From Actinomucor elegans (lineage: Eukaryota; Mucoromycota; Mucoromycetes; Mucorales; Mucoraceae), in assembly GCA_026027325.1 (NCBI GenBank), contig JAMSLZ010000004.1, positions 2,232,001 through 2,296,000 on the forward strand: a stretch of 64,000 nt of DNA. Direction: 5' to 3'. Numbering within the stretch: the stretch's first letter is position 1; every line of letters starts with the position of its first letter. This document shows positions 1 through 11,570 of this stretch, piece after piece. The translations under genes were made by a program, and so were the position numbers. Under the pieces are notes generated by a model. It was not told the origin of the DNA, searched no databases, and was given only the letters and a program-made list of their open reading frames with translations.

Positions 1-395
1 TCTCCGATCTACACAATCTTGTATCTCAATGAGTATTGGGACTGATGCATTTGTTACTCCAGTTTTTGGCACATAAAGTACGTCAGATTTGCTCCCATCT
101 GACCATTCCGTTTGTGCTGAATAATAAATATTGTTGGGAATACATTTACCTACATAAAATAATGTATTCTAAATAAAACCAGCTTGTTCACAGGTTAAGA
201 AAGATATATTTACCAAGTAAAGATGTAACGATTAGATTTATTATTCTTTTATCATTGAGTAAAAGTTTGCTATTTAAATCTGTTCCAGGCCTGAAGTTTA
301 AAGGCAACGGAAGGTAAGCAGATTCTCTTTCTACAAAAGAAAGAGTTAGTCCTAGTATCTACAATCCATCTTGTAAACTTACCAGCAAGTTCCAT
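1..395 (-). CDS. Partial gene of unknown function with a PD-(D/E)XK-like motif (5' end only)
   Basis: Three exons are proposed on the minus strand: 395-383, 330-214 and 149-1. Both introns are GT-AG and the 93 codons remain in frame up to the window edge, so the gene continues beyond position 1. The first ATG (395) is followed by a 13-nt exon. The visible protein has E58, D66 in a strand-like stretch (SDVLYV) and, 19 residues on, a hydrophobic strand ending E85-I-Q87. A D...(I/L)ExQ arrangement is what PD-(D/E)XK nuclease folds show, including Rpn/transposase-associated families. The assignment rests on this motif only, because the domain is cut by the window end. It could be a host gene or mobile-element-derived. 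It lies next to the large palindrome array, with about 40 bp between its ATG and the first unit. Confidence 0.6.
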
Positions 396-437
396 CTTTT
401 TTTTTTTTTTTTTTGGAAAGAAAGTAATCAAGTCAAT

Positions 438-3135
438 TTTCATAATCGGTTATGCTTTTTTTCATAATAGGTTATGCTTTTTTTCATAACCGGTTATGTT
501 TTTTTTTCATGACCGATGACGTAAATTCATAATGCGTTTTTTCTTTCATAACCGGTTATGCTTTTTTTCATAATCGGTTATGTTTTTTTTTCATAACCGG
601 TTATGCTTTTTTTCATAACCGGTTGCGGTAAAAATTGAATAAAAAGCGAGTGAATCAGTTAGAACCGTTTTATCGGGTTTTATTGATTCAAAGTGAGTTA
701 AGTTTTTCTATCTAGCTTGTATCTCTTGTATTTATACTTCAAAAGAAATGGTCTCTTAGTAACAATCAAAGGTCTTTTTAATCTATGTTCATTCTTCATT
801 AATTGTATTTTCAGCGGTGATTCAAAACTCCCTCTTTTGATGGATAGTTATTAAATGAATCCCGTCTTTTTAATATAATGTAGAATGTTATATGTGGATT
901 TCACCACACCGGTTATGCTTTTTTTCATAATCGGTTATGCTTTTTTTCATAACCGGTTATGTTTTTTTTTTCATGACCGATGACGTAAATTCATAATGCG
1001 TTTTTTTCTTTCATAACCGGTTATGCTTTTTTTCATAATCGGTTATGTCTTTTTTCATAACCGGTTATGCTTTTATTCATAATCGGTTATGTTTTTTTTT
1101 CATAACCGGTTATGCTTTTTTTCATAATCGGTTATGCTTTTTTTCATAACCGGTTATGCTTTTTTTCATAACCGGTTATGTCTTTTTTTTCATAACCGGT
1201 TATGCTTTTTTTCATAATCGGTTATGCTTTTTTTCATAATCGGTTATGCTTTTATTCATAACCGGTTATGCTTTTTTTCATAACCGGTTATGCTTTTTTT
1301 CATAATCGGTTATGTCTTTTTTTCATAACCGGTTATGCTTTTATTCATAATCGGTTATGTTTTTTTTTCATAACCGGTTATGCTTTTTTTCATAATCGGT
1401 TATGCTTTTTTTCATAACCGGTTATGCTTTTTTTCATAATCGGTTATGCTTTTTTTCATAACCGGTTATGCTTTTTTTCATAATCGGTTATGCTTTTTTT
1501 CATAATCGGTTATGTTTTTTTGTTTCATAACCGATGACGTAAATTCATAATGCGTTTTTTCTTTCATAACCGGTTATGCTTTTTTTCATAACCGGTTATG
1601 TTTTTTTTTTCATGACCGATGACGTAAATTCATAATGCGTTTTTTTCTTTCATAACCGGTTATGCTTTTTTTCATAACCGGTTATGTTTTCTTTTTCATA
1701 ACCGGTTATGCTTTTTTTTTCATAACCGATGACGTTAATTCATAATGCTTTTTTTTTCATAACCGGTTATGCTTTTTTTCATAATCGGTTATGCTTTTTT
1801 TCATAACCGGTTATGTTTTCTTTTTCATAACCGGTTATGTTTACTTTTTCATAACCGGTTATGTTTTTTTTTCATAACCGGTTATGCTTTTTTTCATAAC
1901 CGATGACGTAAATTCATAATGCTTTTTTTTTCATAATCGGTTATGCTTTTTTTCATAACCGGTTATGTTTTTTTTTCATAACCGGTTATGTTTTTTTTTC
2001 ATAACCGGTTATGTTTTCTTTTCATAACCGGTTATGCTTTTTTTTTCATAACCGATGACGTTAATTCATAATGCTTTTTTTTTCATAACCGGTTATGTTT
2101 TTTTTCATAATCGGTTATGCTTTTTTTTTATAACCGGTTATGCTTTTTTTCATAATCGGTTATGCTTTTTTTTCATAACCGATGACGTAAATTCATAATG
2201 CTTTTTTTTTCATAACCAGTTATGTTTTTTTTCATAATCGGTTATGCTTTTTTTTTTCATAACCGGTTATGTTTTTTTTCATAATCGGTTATGCTTTTTT
2301 TCATAACCGGTTATGTTTTTTTTCATAATCGGTTATGCTTTTTTTCATAACCGATGACGTTAATTCATAATGCTTTTTTTTCATAACCGGTTATGCTTTT
2401 TTTCATAATCGGTTATGCTTTTTTTCATAACCGGTTATGTTTACTTTTTCATAACCGGTTATGTTTTCTTTTCATAACCGGTTATGCTTTTTTTTCATAA
2501 CCGATGACGTTAATTCATAATGCTTTTTTTTTTCATAACCGGTTATGCTTTTTTTCATAACCGGTTATGTTTTTTTTCATAACCGGTTATGTTTTCTTTT
2601 TCATAACCGGTTATGTTTTCTTTTTCATAACCGGTTATGTTTTCTTTTCATAACCGGTTATGCTTTTTTTTTCATAACCGATGACGTAAATTCATAATGC
2701 TTTTTTTTTCATAATCGGTTATGCTTTTTTTCATAATCGGTTATGCTTTTTTTCATAATCGGTTATGCTTTTTTTTTCATAACCGGTTATGCTTTTTTTC
2801 ATAATCGGTTATGCTTTTTTTCATAACCGATGACGTAAATTCATAATGCTTTTTTTTTCATAATCGGTTATGCTTTTTTCATAATCGGTTATGCTTTTTT
2901 TCATAACCGGTTATGCTTTTTTTTCATAACCGATGACGTTAATTCATAATGCTTTTTTTTTTCATAATCGGTTATGCTTTTTTTTTTCATAACCGGTTAT
3001 GCTTTTTTTCATAATCGGTTATACTTTTTTCATAATCGGTTATGCTTTTTTTCATAATTGGTTATGTCTTTTTTCATAACCGGTTATGCTTTTTTTCATA
3101 CTCGGTTATGTCTTTTTTTCATAACCGATGATATG
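438..3135. repeat. Minisatellite of about 100 palindromic AACCGGTT units
   Basis: The basic unit is about 22 bp: the 14-bp perfect palindrome CATAACCGGTTATG followed by C or T and a run of about 7-9 T. A common variant has AATCGGTT, which spoils one half-site. About 13 units are replaced by a longer type with a half palindrome followed by GATGACGTAAATTC or GATGACGTTAATTC and CATAATGC. A unique stretch of roughly 280 bp (about 621-907) splits the array into a small left block and a large right block. No convincing ORF runs through it. AACCGGTT is the published Grainyhead/CP2 consensus and TGACGTAA resembles ATF/CREB bZIP sites. Whether any factor binds here is inference. It could equally be a structural satellite. 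Confidence 0.97.
621..907. other. Unique spacer inside the palindrome array
   Basis: This AT-rich stretch separates the short left block of palindromic units from the long right block. It contains none of the 22-bp units, and the array resumes within one base-pair step at about 907. No ORF of note was seen. It may be an insertion into the array or an original flank captured by array growth. Confidence 0.7.
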
Positions 3136-6100
3136 AATTTATAATGCTCCTTTTTTTTCATAAACGATATGGCGAAAGGTGCATTTGTATTGATGACAAT
3201 AACATTTTACTGACTATTCACATATTTTATTGCTCAACCACAAGTTCTACTGACCAACAAAAAATTTATAGAACTCCAAGCTTTTTTTATTGGAGGCACC
3301 AATTTTTTTTATTTTCAAACGCAAAACACTGCAAAACTGTAATTAGTTCAAATATCTTTATTTGCATTTTGTTCTGTTAGTAGAAATGAATATTCATTGA
3401 CGATTGATCAGAGCATCTACGATTCATTTAATAAAATAAAATAAATAGCATTGAAAGAAAGACTCTGACATATATAATAGCTTATTTTGAACATAAAGTA
3501 ATTATATGCGATGCTGGAAGAAAGGTTCTCGCGCCCTGGAAATGAATCCTTAATGTTTGAAATGCATCAATTTCTTTTTCTTTATTTAATTGCTAGTAAA
3601 CAAAACATCTCAATTGTGATCCAACTAAACCGTAGTTTTACTAGACAAAGCTGGTAATTCTAAGTATGAAATGTGGACTAGCTGTGACATCTGATCGAGA
3701 TCGATCGAGGGATGTATTGATCGTTATATCCAGATTATATGAAATGTAGGTAACTTACTGCCATTCATTAAAGTAGAGTGTACTCGTAATGGCTTGTAAT
3801 AATGCATTATGAACATGAGCTGATCATCAGATGCAACATTGAACTAGAATCGGTGGTATAGGTACAGCTTTAGACCTAAATTTTCCCATGCTCTTTTTCT
3901 TTAGCAAAGTACTGATACTGCTTTTTTGAAGAAAAACTTATAACCGTTACAGGTTTTTTTTATTTATGGATAATTAGTATTGATAAAATAAGAATCCAGA
4001 TAAATAACAAATTTATTCGCTTTAGAAGCGGTGCAATTATACCATTGATAGAGATAAAATTTCCATAGAAATTATCATTTTCAAATTGACCGAGATCCTT
4101 TTTTAAGCTGAATTTTAGTGCTGACTCCCTGTTCTTCTAAGACGGCCGTTCAACTGATTTCTCTAATTTATTCACACTTCAGTGTACGTTAGAAGATTAT
4201 CGTTTGTTGCAGCTTTACCTGTTCTTTTATTTGATTTATCTTACACATTCTCTCCTCAACATGCTCTAATATCTCTGCTAGTATCAAACACCTTTAGATA
4301 ACATTTATTGGTTCTTTCCCTCATTTTTTATCTCGACGTTTACAATATATACGTGTCGAATTTTCGACTATTGAAATAAGCTCCATCACCAAAAATCGTG
4401 TTGAAGCACTATGAGATACAGTGGATCGTTATGGACACGAACTAATTAGGCGCTGTGACATTCAACTGAAATCGGTCAAACGTTTCGAGAATGAGTAGAT
4501 AAATGAAATCTATAATTATAGACAAATATAGTCCAATCACTGTTTTCAACCAAACAGAGGTTCTAATAAATACTACTGCTTATTTTGAGCTTGGATTACT
4601 TATCTGGTGTGACTTTTGGCCAAAATTTACTTAAAAACATGTCGCTGTTTAGTAAATCTATATGTCTTGCCGTATTTAAAGACCTAAAGAGATATAATTT
4701 ATAATAAAAACCAGAATATCTTACAAACATTTAGATAATCCTCCACTACTGCATGAATTTGACGAACTAGTTTACTACGAAAATAAAAATAATAATAAAG
4801 GACTTACTTATAACGTGTTCAATGAGTGAGTAGTCAACATCCGTTGGGCTTGAATAGATTGTTATATAAAAAGATCCACTCTTTTTTATTATTTAATTTT
4901 AAATAGGTTTAAGTGAACAGCAAAACCAATGAACTCATTGACTGCCTATAACCAGATAATGCGCAGGGATAACTGAACTGCTGTTGATTGAGCTAGACGA
5001 TACAGGGGGATAACAAGATGCTTTCGACTAGGGTAAAGCTGACCAGAAGTATAAGAATTGGGCTGACTTTATCGCACAAGGACTATTCTAGTCAATAAGT
5101 AATTATACAGCGATGTAGTATCATATTATCATAATTGTAAAACTGGGACAAAGGTATATTTAGAAAAAGATCCTTGTGACATTATCAGGCTATGGAGCAA
5201 CCCACAACGAAAAAGGCCTAATGTGATCTTCAAGTTTGATTATAGCACCAAACAAGAACGAATGACTAACACAAACGCCAATCGTCAAACCACTCAATTG
5301 TACATTTCTACAAGCAAAAAAAAAAAAAAAAAAAAATGAAGCAATGTAAACAATTACAACTAAATGTTCAAAGTGTAAAAAAGAATCAATGTGTGATCGT
5401 AGAATCGGCATGAATAAATCGATTAAGCTTATTCAAGCCTCATATTCATTGTTCTATTATAATATAAAAAGGATACACATTGTCAGAATTATATAAACTA
5501 GCTGAACGGTTTTTTCCTCATTTTAGAAATAAATTCCTGAAATTTGAATCTATTAAATCTCTTTGAAATACCATATATTTACTGTTAATGATTATCAATA
5601 TAAAGCCATCATTGAACTTGTGTTAAATAAAAATACTAAATGAAGGATTTTTTTTTCTGAGAAAGGACTACTGAGTAGGTGCGACATTAGATTTAGGTCG
5701 ACCGAGAGATATAGAGATGGAGCAAATGAAATGAATTATTTCAGATTGTCAAAATTTCGCCCGATATTTTTTTAAAATGTAGCAGTAGTCATTTATTATC
5801 AAGTACTATTCTCTGAAAACGGGCCATTTGGTCTGATAATAAACAATGAATATCTTGTTCAATAAATGCTCTTTTTAACCTTTGCCTTTTGTTGTATAAT
5901 GCCTAGTATATATTTATTCACCTTAATCAATTTTATTTCCAAGTATCAATTATTGCTGTGAATAGAGTTTGTCAAAGAAGGTCTATGTTTTGAAAAATTA
6001 AAATGGACCACTTGGTTTGTTAATAAAGAGGATTATGAAGAAACACATATATTGAAATAAGCATTTTATTGCTTAATTCTGTTTCTAAGTGAGATTGATA

Positions 6101-6489
6101 GTAGCGTAAATATACCTAGTTCATGCTACAAGAACACCTTTTTTTCCACTTTTATTTCCTAACATCTACAGGTGTGACATACACGTCTGATGCGTTTATC
6201 ACCATAAGAGAGCGAAATATAGTCGTCTAAACTGCATCGACTACAACTTCTCAATCTCATTGGTTTTTTGAAAACGTTTTTTATAGTTTCACACATAACT
6301 TTGATCTTTTTGAGAAAGGGCTGGCCAGCAAGTTCTTGAAATTACTATGAAGGAAATTACTTTTGCCACGATTTTCCCAGACCTTATAACATCTAAAGAT
6401 ATTAAACTCAGTAATCACCAAAGTAAAAGAAAGGAAATGTACTTCCCATTGAAATCTTTGTAATAGCGAATTTTGTTCGAACAAAGAGA
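3136..6489. other. Gene-poor AT-rich region with degenerate dispersed repeats
   Basis: No coding region is supported. Short open frames here are poor in composition or run through homopolymers (a run of about 20 A near 5318-5336). Degenerate copies of a dispersed motif occur near 3680-3730, 3830-3870, 4445-4490 and 5685-5730. They share words such as CAGATGCAACATT, GATCGATCGAG and GAGATG. Confidence 0.6.
3660..3870. repeat. Two degenerate copies of a dispersed intergenic repeat
   Basis: Two diverged copies carry the words GACATCTGATCGAGATCG and CAGATGCAACATTGAAC. Related copies lie near 4445, 5690, 19600, 20895, 31165, 36010, 36150, 36340, 60720 and 60880, some inverted. The family has no coding capacity in the window and may be a SINE- or MITE-like element or the terminus of a larger element. 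Confidence 0.5.
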
Positions 6490-7834
6490 GATACTATAAA
6501 AAGCAGCCAAGACTTTCGGTTTCAAGCCCCTGTACACGCAAACAGAGATTGCTCGACCATCAATACGCTTTGTTATAGCAAAATGGCTGCCTTAATCAGG
6601 ATCTAAGTATTCGAGGATGTTCATTCTGGGCATACCATGAGACCAATATTTTCTCTTGATGACATGCATGATCGCAAACAAGCCATATTTGACCAAAGTG
6701 TTAACCATCTCTGGAAAACCAAGCTAAGAATCAATGATAATAGCTCTATCAGACAAAAACCAAGGCTCTTTCAACCGTTCCAACCTAGCAATTAAGTTTC
6801 GATTCGCATCATCATACTTGTTTTTAAGAGGAACAGTGGCATTATCTAATTACAAGATACAATTGGTGTTTTCATCCACCAGAGCTTTGAATTCTTGGCC
6901 GGTTGGATGAGGCTTTCTAGAAACGTTAAGTTAGGCAAGTTGCAATCAAGCCATTGCTTCATGTTTTTATCAACTCAAAGGTATCTACCAGGCCCCATCT
7001 ATCTAGCTAAAATCGTGCCAAAAGCATCGAAATTACCTCTAATTTAATGCACAGGTTCAGTCTATGTGTTTTCTATCGGGAAACTCGAATACATGAAATT
7101 GCTTGATATAGTCAAATGTAGCATACGCTATGTCCTCATTGAAGTCAATTACCAATATATAATAACTAAATCCCTTTCTTCAATAAACCTTCTTATTAAC
7201 ATGTCTTTACACAGCTAAAACTATTGACAAGGCAAGTCAAACAAGATATCCAAGAAAAGCAAAATTGACCCAATTATGACTAATACTTCGAGCATGACTG
7301 TTTGTATTTACGATATTAAGATCTTTAATAAAGTCGACTGGTAAAAAGTACAAGTCATCAGCAGAATAACCAGTTAACCTATTTGAAATGTTGGGTTAGG
7401 AATTGCTAAGGAAGTAATTGCCATCCGAAGTAAGCTTATATCTTGTCGACTTCCCGATCACCACTACTATATGCAAAACAATCAAGTTCCTCTTCTACTT
7501 CTTGCTCCTTCTCATTATCTTCAACAAAGCTCCCATTTTTTTTTTACACAACACTGTCGGCAGTGGTGATAGCACAAATAGTTGGTATCCTAGGGCCTTC
7601 ATACTTTAAAGAAGTACCACACAGAGGAAATGAATGATCAGGAAGATCATCAAGTATAATATTGAACATGATATTCCTGCTACTACGTTCAACATGTCTG
7701 ATAATCTTCCCAGTGAACCTGAGGCAAGGAATATTGAAACCGGTTCTTCTTCGTAATAGTTCTGTAGCCTCAGAATGTTTTAAGTAGTGAGTAGAGACAA
7801 AAATGCGAGCATTGACACCAAGTTTCTTATTCAT
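6490..7834 (-). pseudogene. Degenerate PiggyBac-like (DDE_Tnp_1_7) transposase relic
   Basis: On the minus strand, decayed protein can be read from about 7834 down to about 6490. The best part (about 6910-6560) keeps stretches such as PHPTGQEFKALVDENTNCIL, then KNKYDDANRNLIARLERL, then a DS-stop-LGFPEMV stretch and GLFAIMHVIKRKYWSHGMP. Piggybac-family transposases have a catalytic Asp followed by W/Y-F and a 'GxxxIxxxKxxRRYWPRGMP'-like stretch in mucoralean copies. Several in-frame stops and frameshifts interrupt it. An intact 96-codon stretch at 7834-7544 would be the N-terminal part. No terminal inverted repeats or TTAA target sites were established. The family assignment is from memory of the domain and is moderate. 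Confidence 0.6.
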
Positions 7835-7840
7835 GGTTGG

Positions 7841-9210
7841 CTTATTTAAGATTAATTATTTGAATAATCTTGATCGAAAAGTGTATGTGTGTGTAAAATA
7901 GCATGAAGAAACAGAAAGAAAGAAAAAGATTAAAAATAATACAGTTGCCATCAACTTCTATTACGCAAACTTTCGAAAAACAAAGATGAGTATGACCCAG
8001 AGTATTCATTGAAATATAATCGGATCATTTAGTCCGATTTAAATAATACTTGCTATTAAAAAAAATTGCAGCTTGGGAGATCAGCCCTCTGCACTCATCA
8101 ATACAAACGACCTCGACCAATCTCGGTCAATCTCGATTAATCTCGGTCAAACAATGTATTTGTTTAGTTAGTCATTCTCAGGAAGTGTTACTACGTCTGG
8201 CAAAACTCAAAATATTTAGCTACTGAATATATATCGATGAGAGCAATGATTCTGATAGAAAAAAAATCTGTAATATTATTAAGAATACCTCATTTTTAAC
8301 CTAGTAGCGATGCACAACAGCAATGTATTTGGTATATCCATCAGTCTGTGAGCCCCCCCTCCCCTCAAGTGATATATATTTGAAAGTATCCACATGGTCC
8401 GAGACTATTCAACATATCGTTCAAAATGCAACGTATATTTGCTTTTGGATTATTTATGGTAGGCTTTAAATTGATGAAGCAAACTTATTTCTGGAAAGAG
8501 AGGCGTTATGAGAGGTCCAAATAACAATTTCATAGTACTGTCATAAGGAACAACAACTCTTGATTCAAATACTACTTTAGATGCGTTAATACAAGCTCAG
8601 TATAGTAATAGCATGTTTATGTAGATGCTGGCGATCTGACTCATGCAAGTTATCTACGTGTACGACTATGATAAATTATCTAAGCCCTCCAATGAAAGCA
8701 TACAAAATAATCCTAGGGCTTTGAAACCTAAAGTCTTTCAGTGTTCATTCTCAAAAAAAAAAAGCATTATATCTATATTCATACGATGAATCATTCAGGT
8801 AAGCGATTTCGCCATTATTAACACACGGCATAATATGGATATGTAGGCTGCTAAGGTATCAATTGTATGATTCATATATGCGCAGTAATACTACAAAGCG
8901 GATCAAATTCCGGGATACTCATTGGTAGAATACTTGGCTTACTAAGACATACATGTCTATTAGGTAATAAAACCAGATGACGCATCTTCCTATATAGGCA
9001 ATGATGTTTTACCGCTTTAAGCAATTCATATCATCAGTACAAGAATTACAATAACTAGAAAAATTAAAGATGATGCGTATATTAAATGAATAGAAAAATG
9101 GATTAGGTGAATTATTACAGGGTAAAAAAAAAAAAAAAAAAAAAAAAAGCAAAATAGTATCACACAAAGGTATGTTAACTAATCATATCTAATAAAGGGG
9201 CGAATGCAAG
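7841..9210. other. Intergenic region, no gene seen
   Basis: AT-rich sequence downstream of the bZIP gene. It contains a run of about 25 A (9123-9148) and a cluster near 8100-8155 in which CTCGGTCAATCTCG-type words repeat three times. The cluster resembles the dispersed repeat family seen elsewhere in the window. No coding sequence is supported. Confidence 0.5.
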
Positions 9211-10572
9211 TTAAGTATGACGCTGAATACACTCAATGTAAAGATCAACGTCAGCGTCTGTCAAGATATGATTTGAATCAAATGTAATCTTCCTCCTTAG
9301 GTCTTCACAGAGTTGATCCAAATTAAAACCAGGACAGTAGCTCTTGACGTCCTGATTAACTTGATACATCTTTCGATTTGCACCACGGGCACGACTAAGC
9401 ACTGCCAACACTTTTTGTTTGCAGGGCTTTTGATTTTCTGGTGCACATTTCAAAATCGCATCTTTTTCTACTCGTGAGTGCATTTGCTCTGAGAACATGG
9501 GGTCCAATTCACTGGCTTCGTACTGCGAAGGACTTGCTACTCCAAATAAATCCATTTCAGTGCCAAACAGAGCTGGTAATGATTCGTTTTGTATTAAGAA
9601 ATCCGATTCGTTGCTTGGTACGCGATAGTCTGTCAGATACAAGTTATCTTTACCATTGAACAGATCAGTCTCATCAGTGCTAAAACTAAATTCAGGTACT
9701 GTATTGGAAGGAAAATGAGCAGCTGCTACCGATGACGCTGAATTGGAAGTCGTTTGGTAGTCTGATAGCTCGCCGCATTTACTACTCTCTTCACAAGCAT
9801 CCGATAGAACACTACCAGCGGATGATAAAGACTCAGATGGAGGCGGATTGCCGCGCTCGGGCGACGAAAGATCCGTAATGGGTGGCGATACTATTGGTAT
9901 CGGTTTGAATTTATCCGTTTTATGAGTGTTAAATCCTATTTCTCCACTGGTAGATGCACCCTTGGACTGTGGGAATTCAAAGGTAAACTTGGCATCTTTA
10001 AGCAAGTAATTTTCCTCTTTTAACTGTTCATTTTCCTTCTTTAAGCGTGCATTTTCAAGAGCAAGTTCTTTTTCTCGCTTTTCTTTGGCTTCTCGAAGTT
10101 CTCGCATCTGTTCTTGCAATTCATTGACAAACTGTTCTTTGCGCTCTCGAAAAGCTCTTTGTGCTGCGCGATTCTGTGCCTTTCTTTTCAATTTAGGATC
10201 AGAGGGTAACACCTGAAAGAAAACTGGGTTTAATCAACTTGAAGCAAGGTTAAGATCGTAATATACTTGCTGTAACTTTTTCTAAAGGTTTTCGTCCTGG
10301 TTTCTTTGGCTTTTTCGTTGGTCCACTTCCTACTCGAATGTCAAGTCAAAAATTTCTTTTAAATAACCGCCCATCTTTACCTGTTGCATTTTTGCTTGCT
10401 GTTTTCGCTTAAAAAAAATCATCACATTTAGTATATCAGCTGAAATCATAGTCTGATGGTTACTTTTTTTTGTTATCTTCCTTTTTGTCTTTGGCGCAGA
10501 GTCACTACTCCAATCAAATGAGTCATCAGAGCTTAAGTCGTCTTCATAGTGTGAGTTTGTTGAGGTTTTCAT
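9211..10572 (-). CDS. Yap1/Pap1-like bZIP transcription factor
   Basis: A nuclear transcription factor of the fungal AP-1 type, which typically controls oxidative and drug-stress genes. Proposed exons are 10572-10464, 10407-10381, 10329-10277 and 10212-9211, giving 396 residues. The first two introns fit well. The third needs a weak donor (GTTACA), so that junction is approximate. An acidic, serine-rich N-terminus leads into KKPKKPGRKP and the basic region QNRAAQRAFRERKEQ, then a heptad zipper of about five repeats. The middle is rich in Ser, Asn and Asp. C-terminally, YCPGFNLDQLCEDLRRK and a last Cys near the end resemble the c-CRD redox/export box of Pap1/Yap1. CEESSKC in the middle may be the n-CRD. 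The start was chosen because it is the only ATG before the first good donor. Confidence 0.88.
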
Positions 10573-10868
10573 GTCTATATGTATCAATTATTTGGTTGAT
10601 CTTGTCAGTACGTTATGATGTTTGCAATGAATAAAGAAATGTGAAAAAAGGAAGAGAGAGATCTAGAAAAAAAAAACAACTTTATGTCTGTTCCAGTGCG
10701 TAAAATTTTAGAACAGCGAACTGTTGGTCATTTCTACCAATCCACTTTGATCAATCTATTATACTTGTTTAATTCATCTTGTGTCTCTATTTGGCTAATT
10801 ATGGTTGTACACATTGCTATAGATTTCTATCCCGAGATCTCGGCTTATACATAGTTACCACAGAAGAT

Positions 10869-11570
10869 CTATATCATAAGTAAATCAGTTCCAATTTTTG
10901 TGAAAAGCAATTGTTCAAGTCTCTCAAGCCTGTATATTTGAGTATGTGAGTTTGAAGTGTAGTTTATTCCGGCAAACAAGTTATACTTTATCATACTTCC
11001 GGAGATACAAGATTGTACCCTTGGTTCATTGTTGATCTGGAAGTTACTAATAGTTGCAAATGGGGAGCCATTCAAATCTCCGACAAACACTGTATACTAG
11101 CCTGTAACATCTATGAAGTTTTTATTTATAGTGACCATAGACTTATTAGAAGCAAGTGAATTTTCTCTATATCCTTCCTCGAGAACTCTTGATAAGTATC
11201 GGCCCACAACGGAAGTAAATACAATTGTATGACCATGATGTAAAGCCATTGGAACTTTTTTTTTCATGTACCGTTTTAATACGCGCTTCGATTATCAGTG
11301 TCACCATATACTAAACACAGAATACCAGCCTATTGTGAAGTATGAAAGTTGCATGTAACTTATTAGAACAAGTAATTCTTACGTTCTGACCCCCATGGAA
11401 AGAATTACCAGATATAGGACCACTGATTGCTGCATGACTTTTGCTGCAAGATTAATGATTCCAAGTTTGCTCTTCGTTTTAATTGACTACCATCAGTCTT
11501 TCTATTAGAAACAAAACTTGTGTCTAATTTTTCATGCAGGACATCAGTATATATAGGCCCACTGTTCAAT
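10869..11570 (-). pseudogene. Decayed coding remnant, family not recognised
   Basis: Successive minus-strand stretches read like protein rather than random AT-rich translation: HEKLDTSFVSNRKTDGSQL near 11535, then GHTIVFTSVVGRYLSRVLE near 11240, then YTVFVGDLNGSPFATISNFQ near 11085 continuing to a stop at 10869. A stop codon directly before the last stretch and frame changes elsewhere break it. It could instead be a multi-exon gene whose introns I could not resolve. No family is recognised. Confidence 0.35.

Noticed and set aside
438..3135. Palindrome array as a CRISPR array
   Set aside because: The spacers are short T runs rather than unique sequences and the host is a fungus. It is a minisatellite.
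3144..3380. 78-codon plus-strand frame after the palindrome array
   Set aside because: Composition is dominated by Phe, Ile and Thr from T-rich DNA; no homology or splice context was seen.
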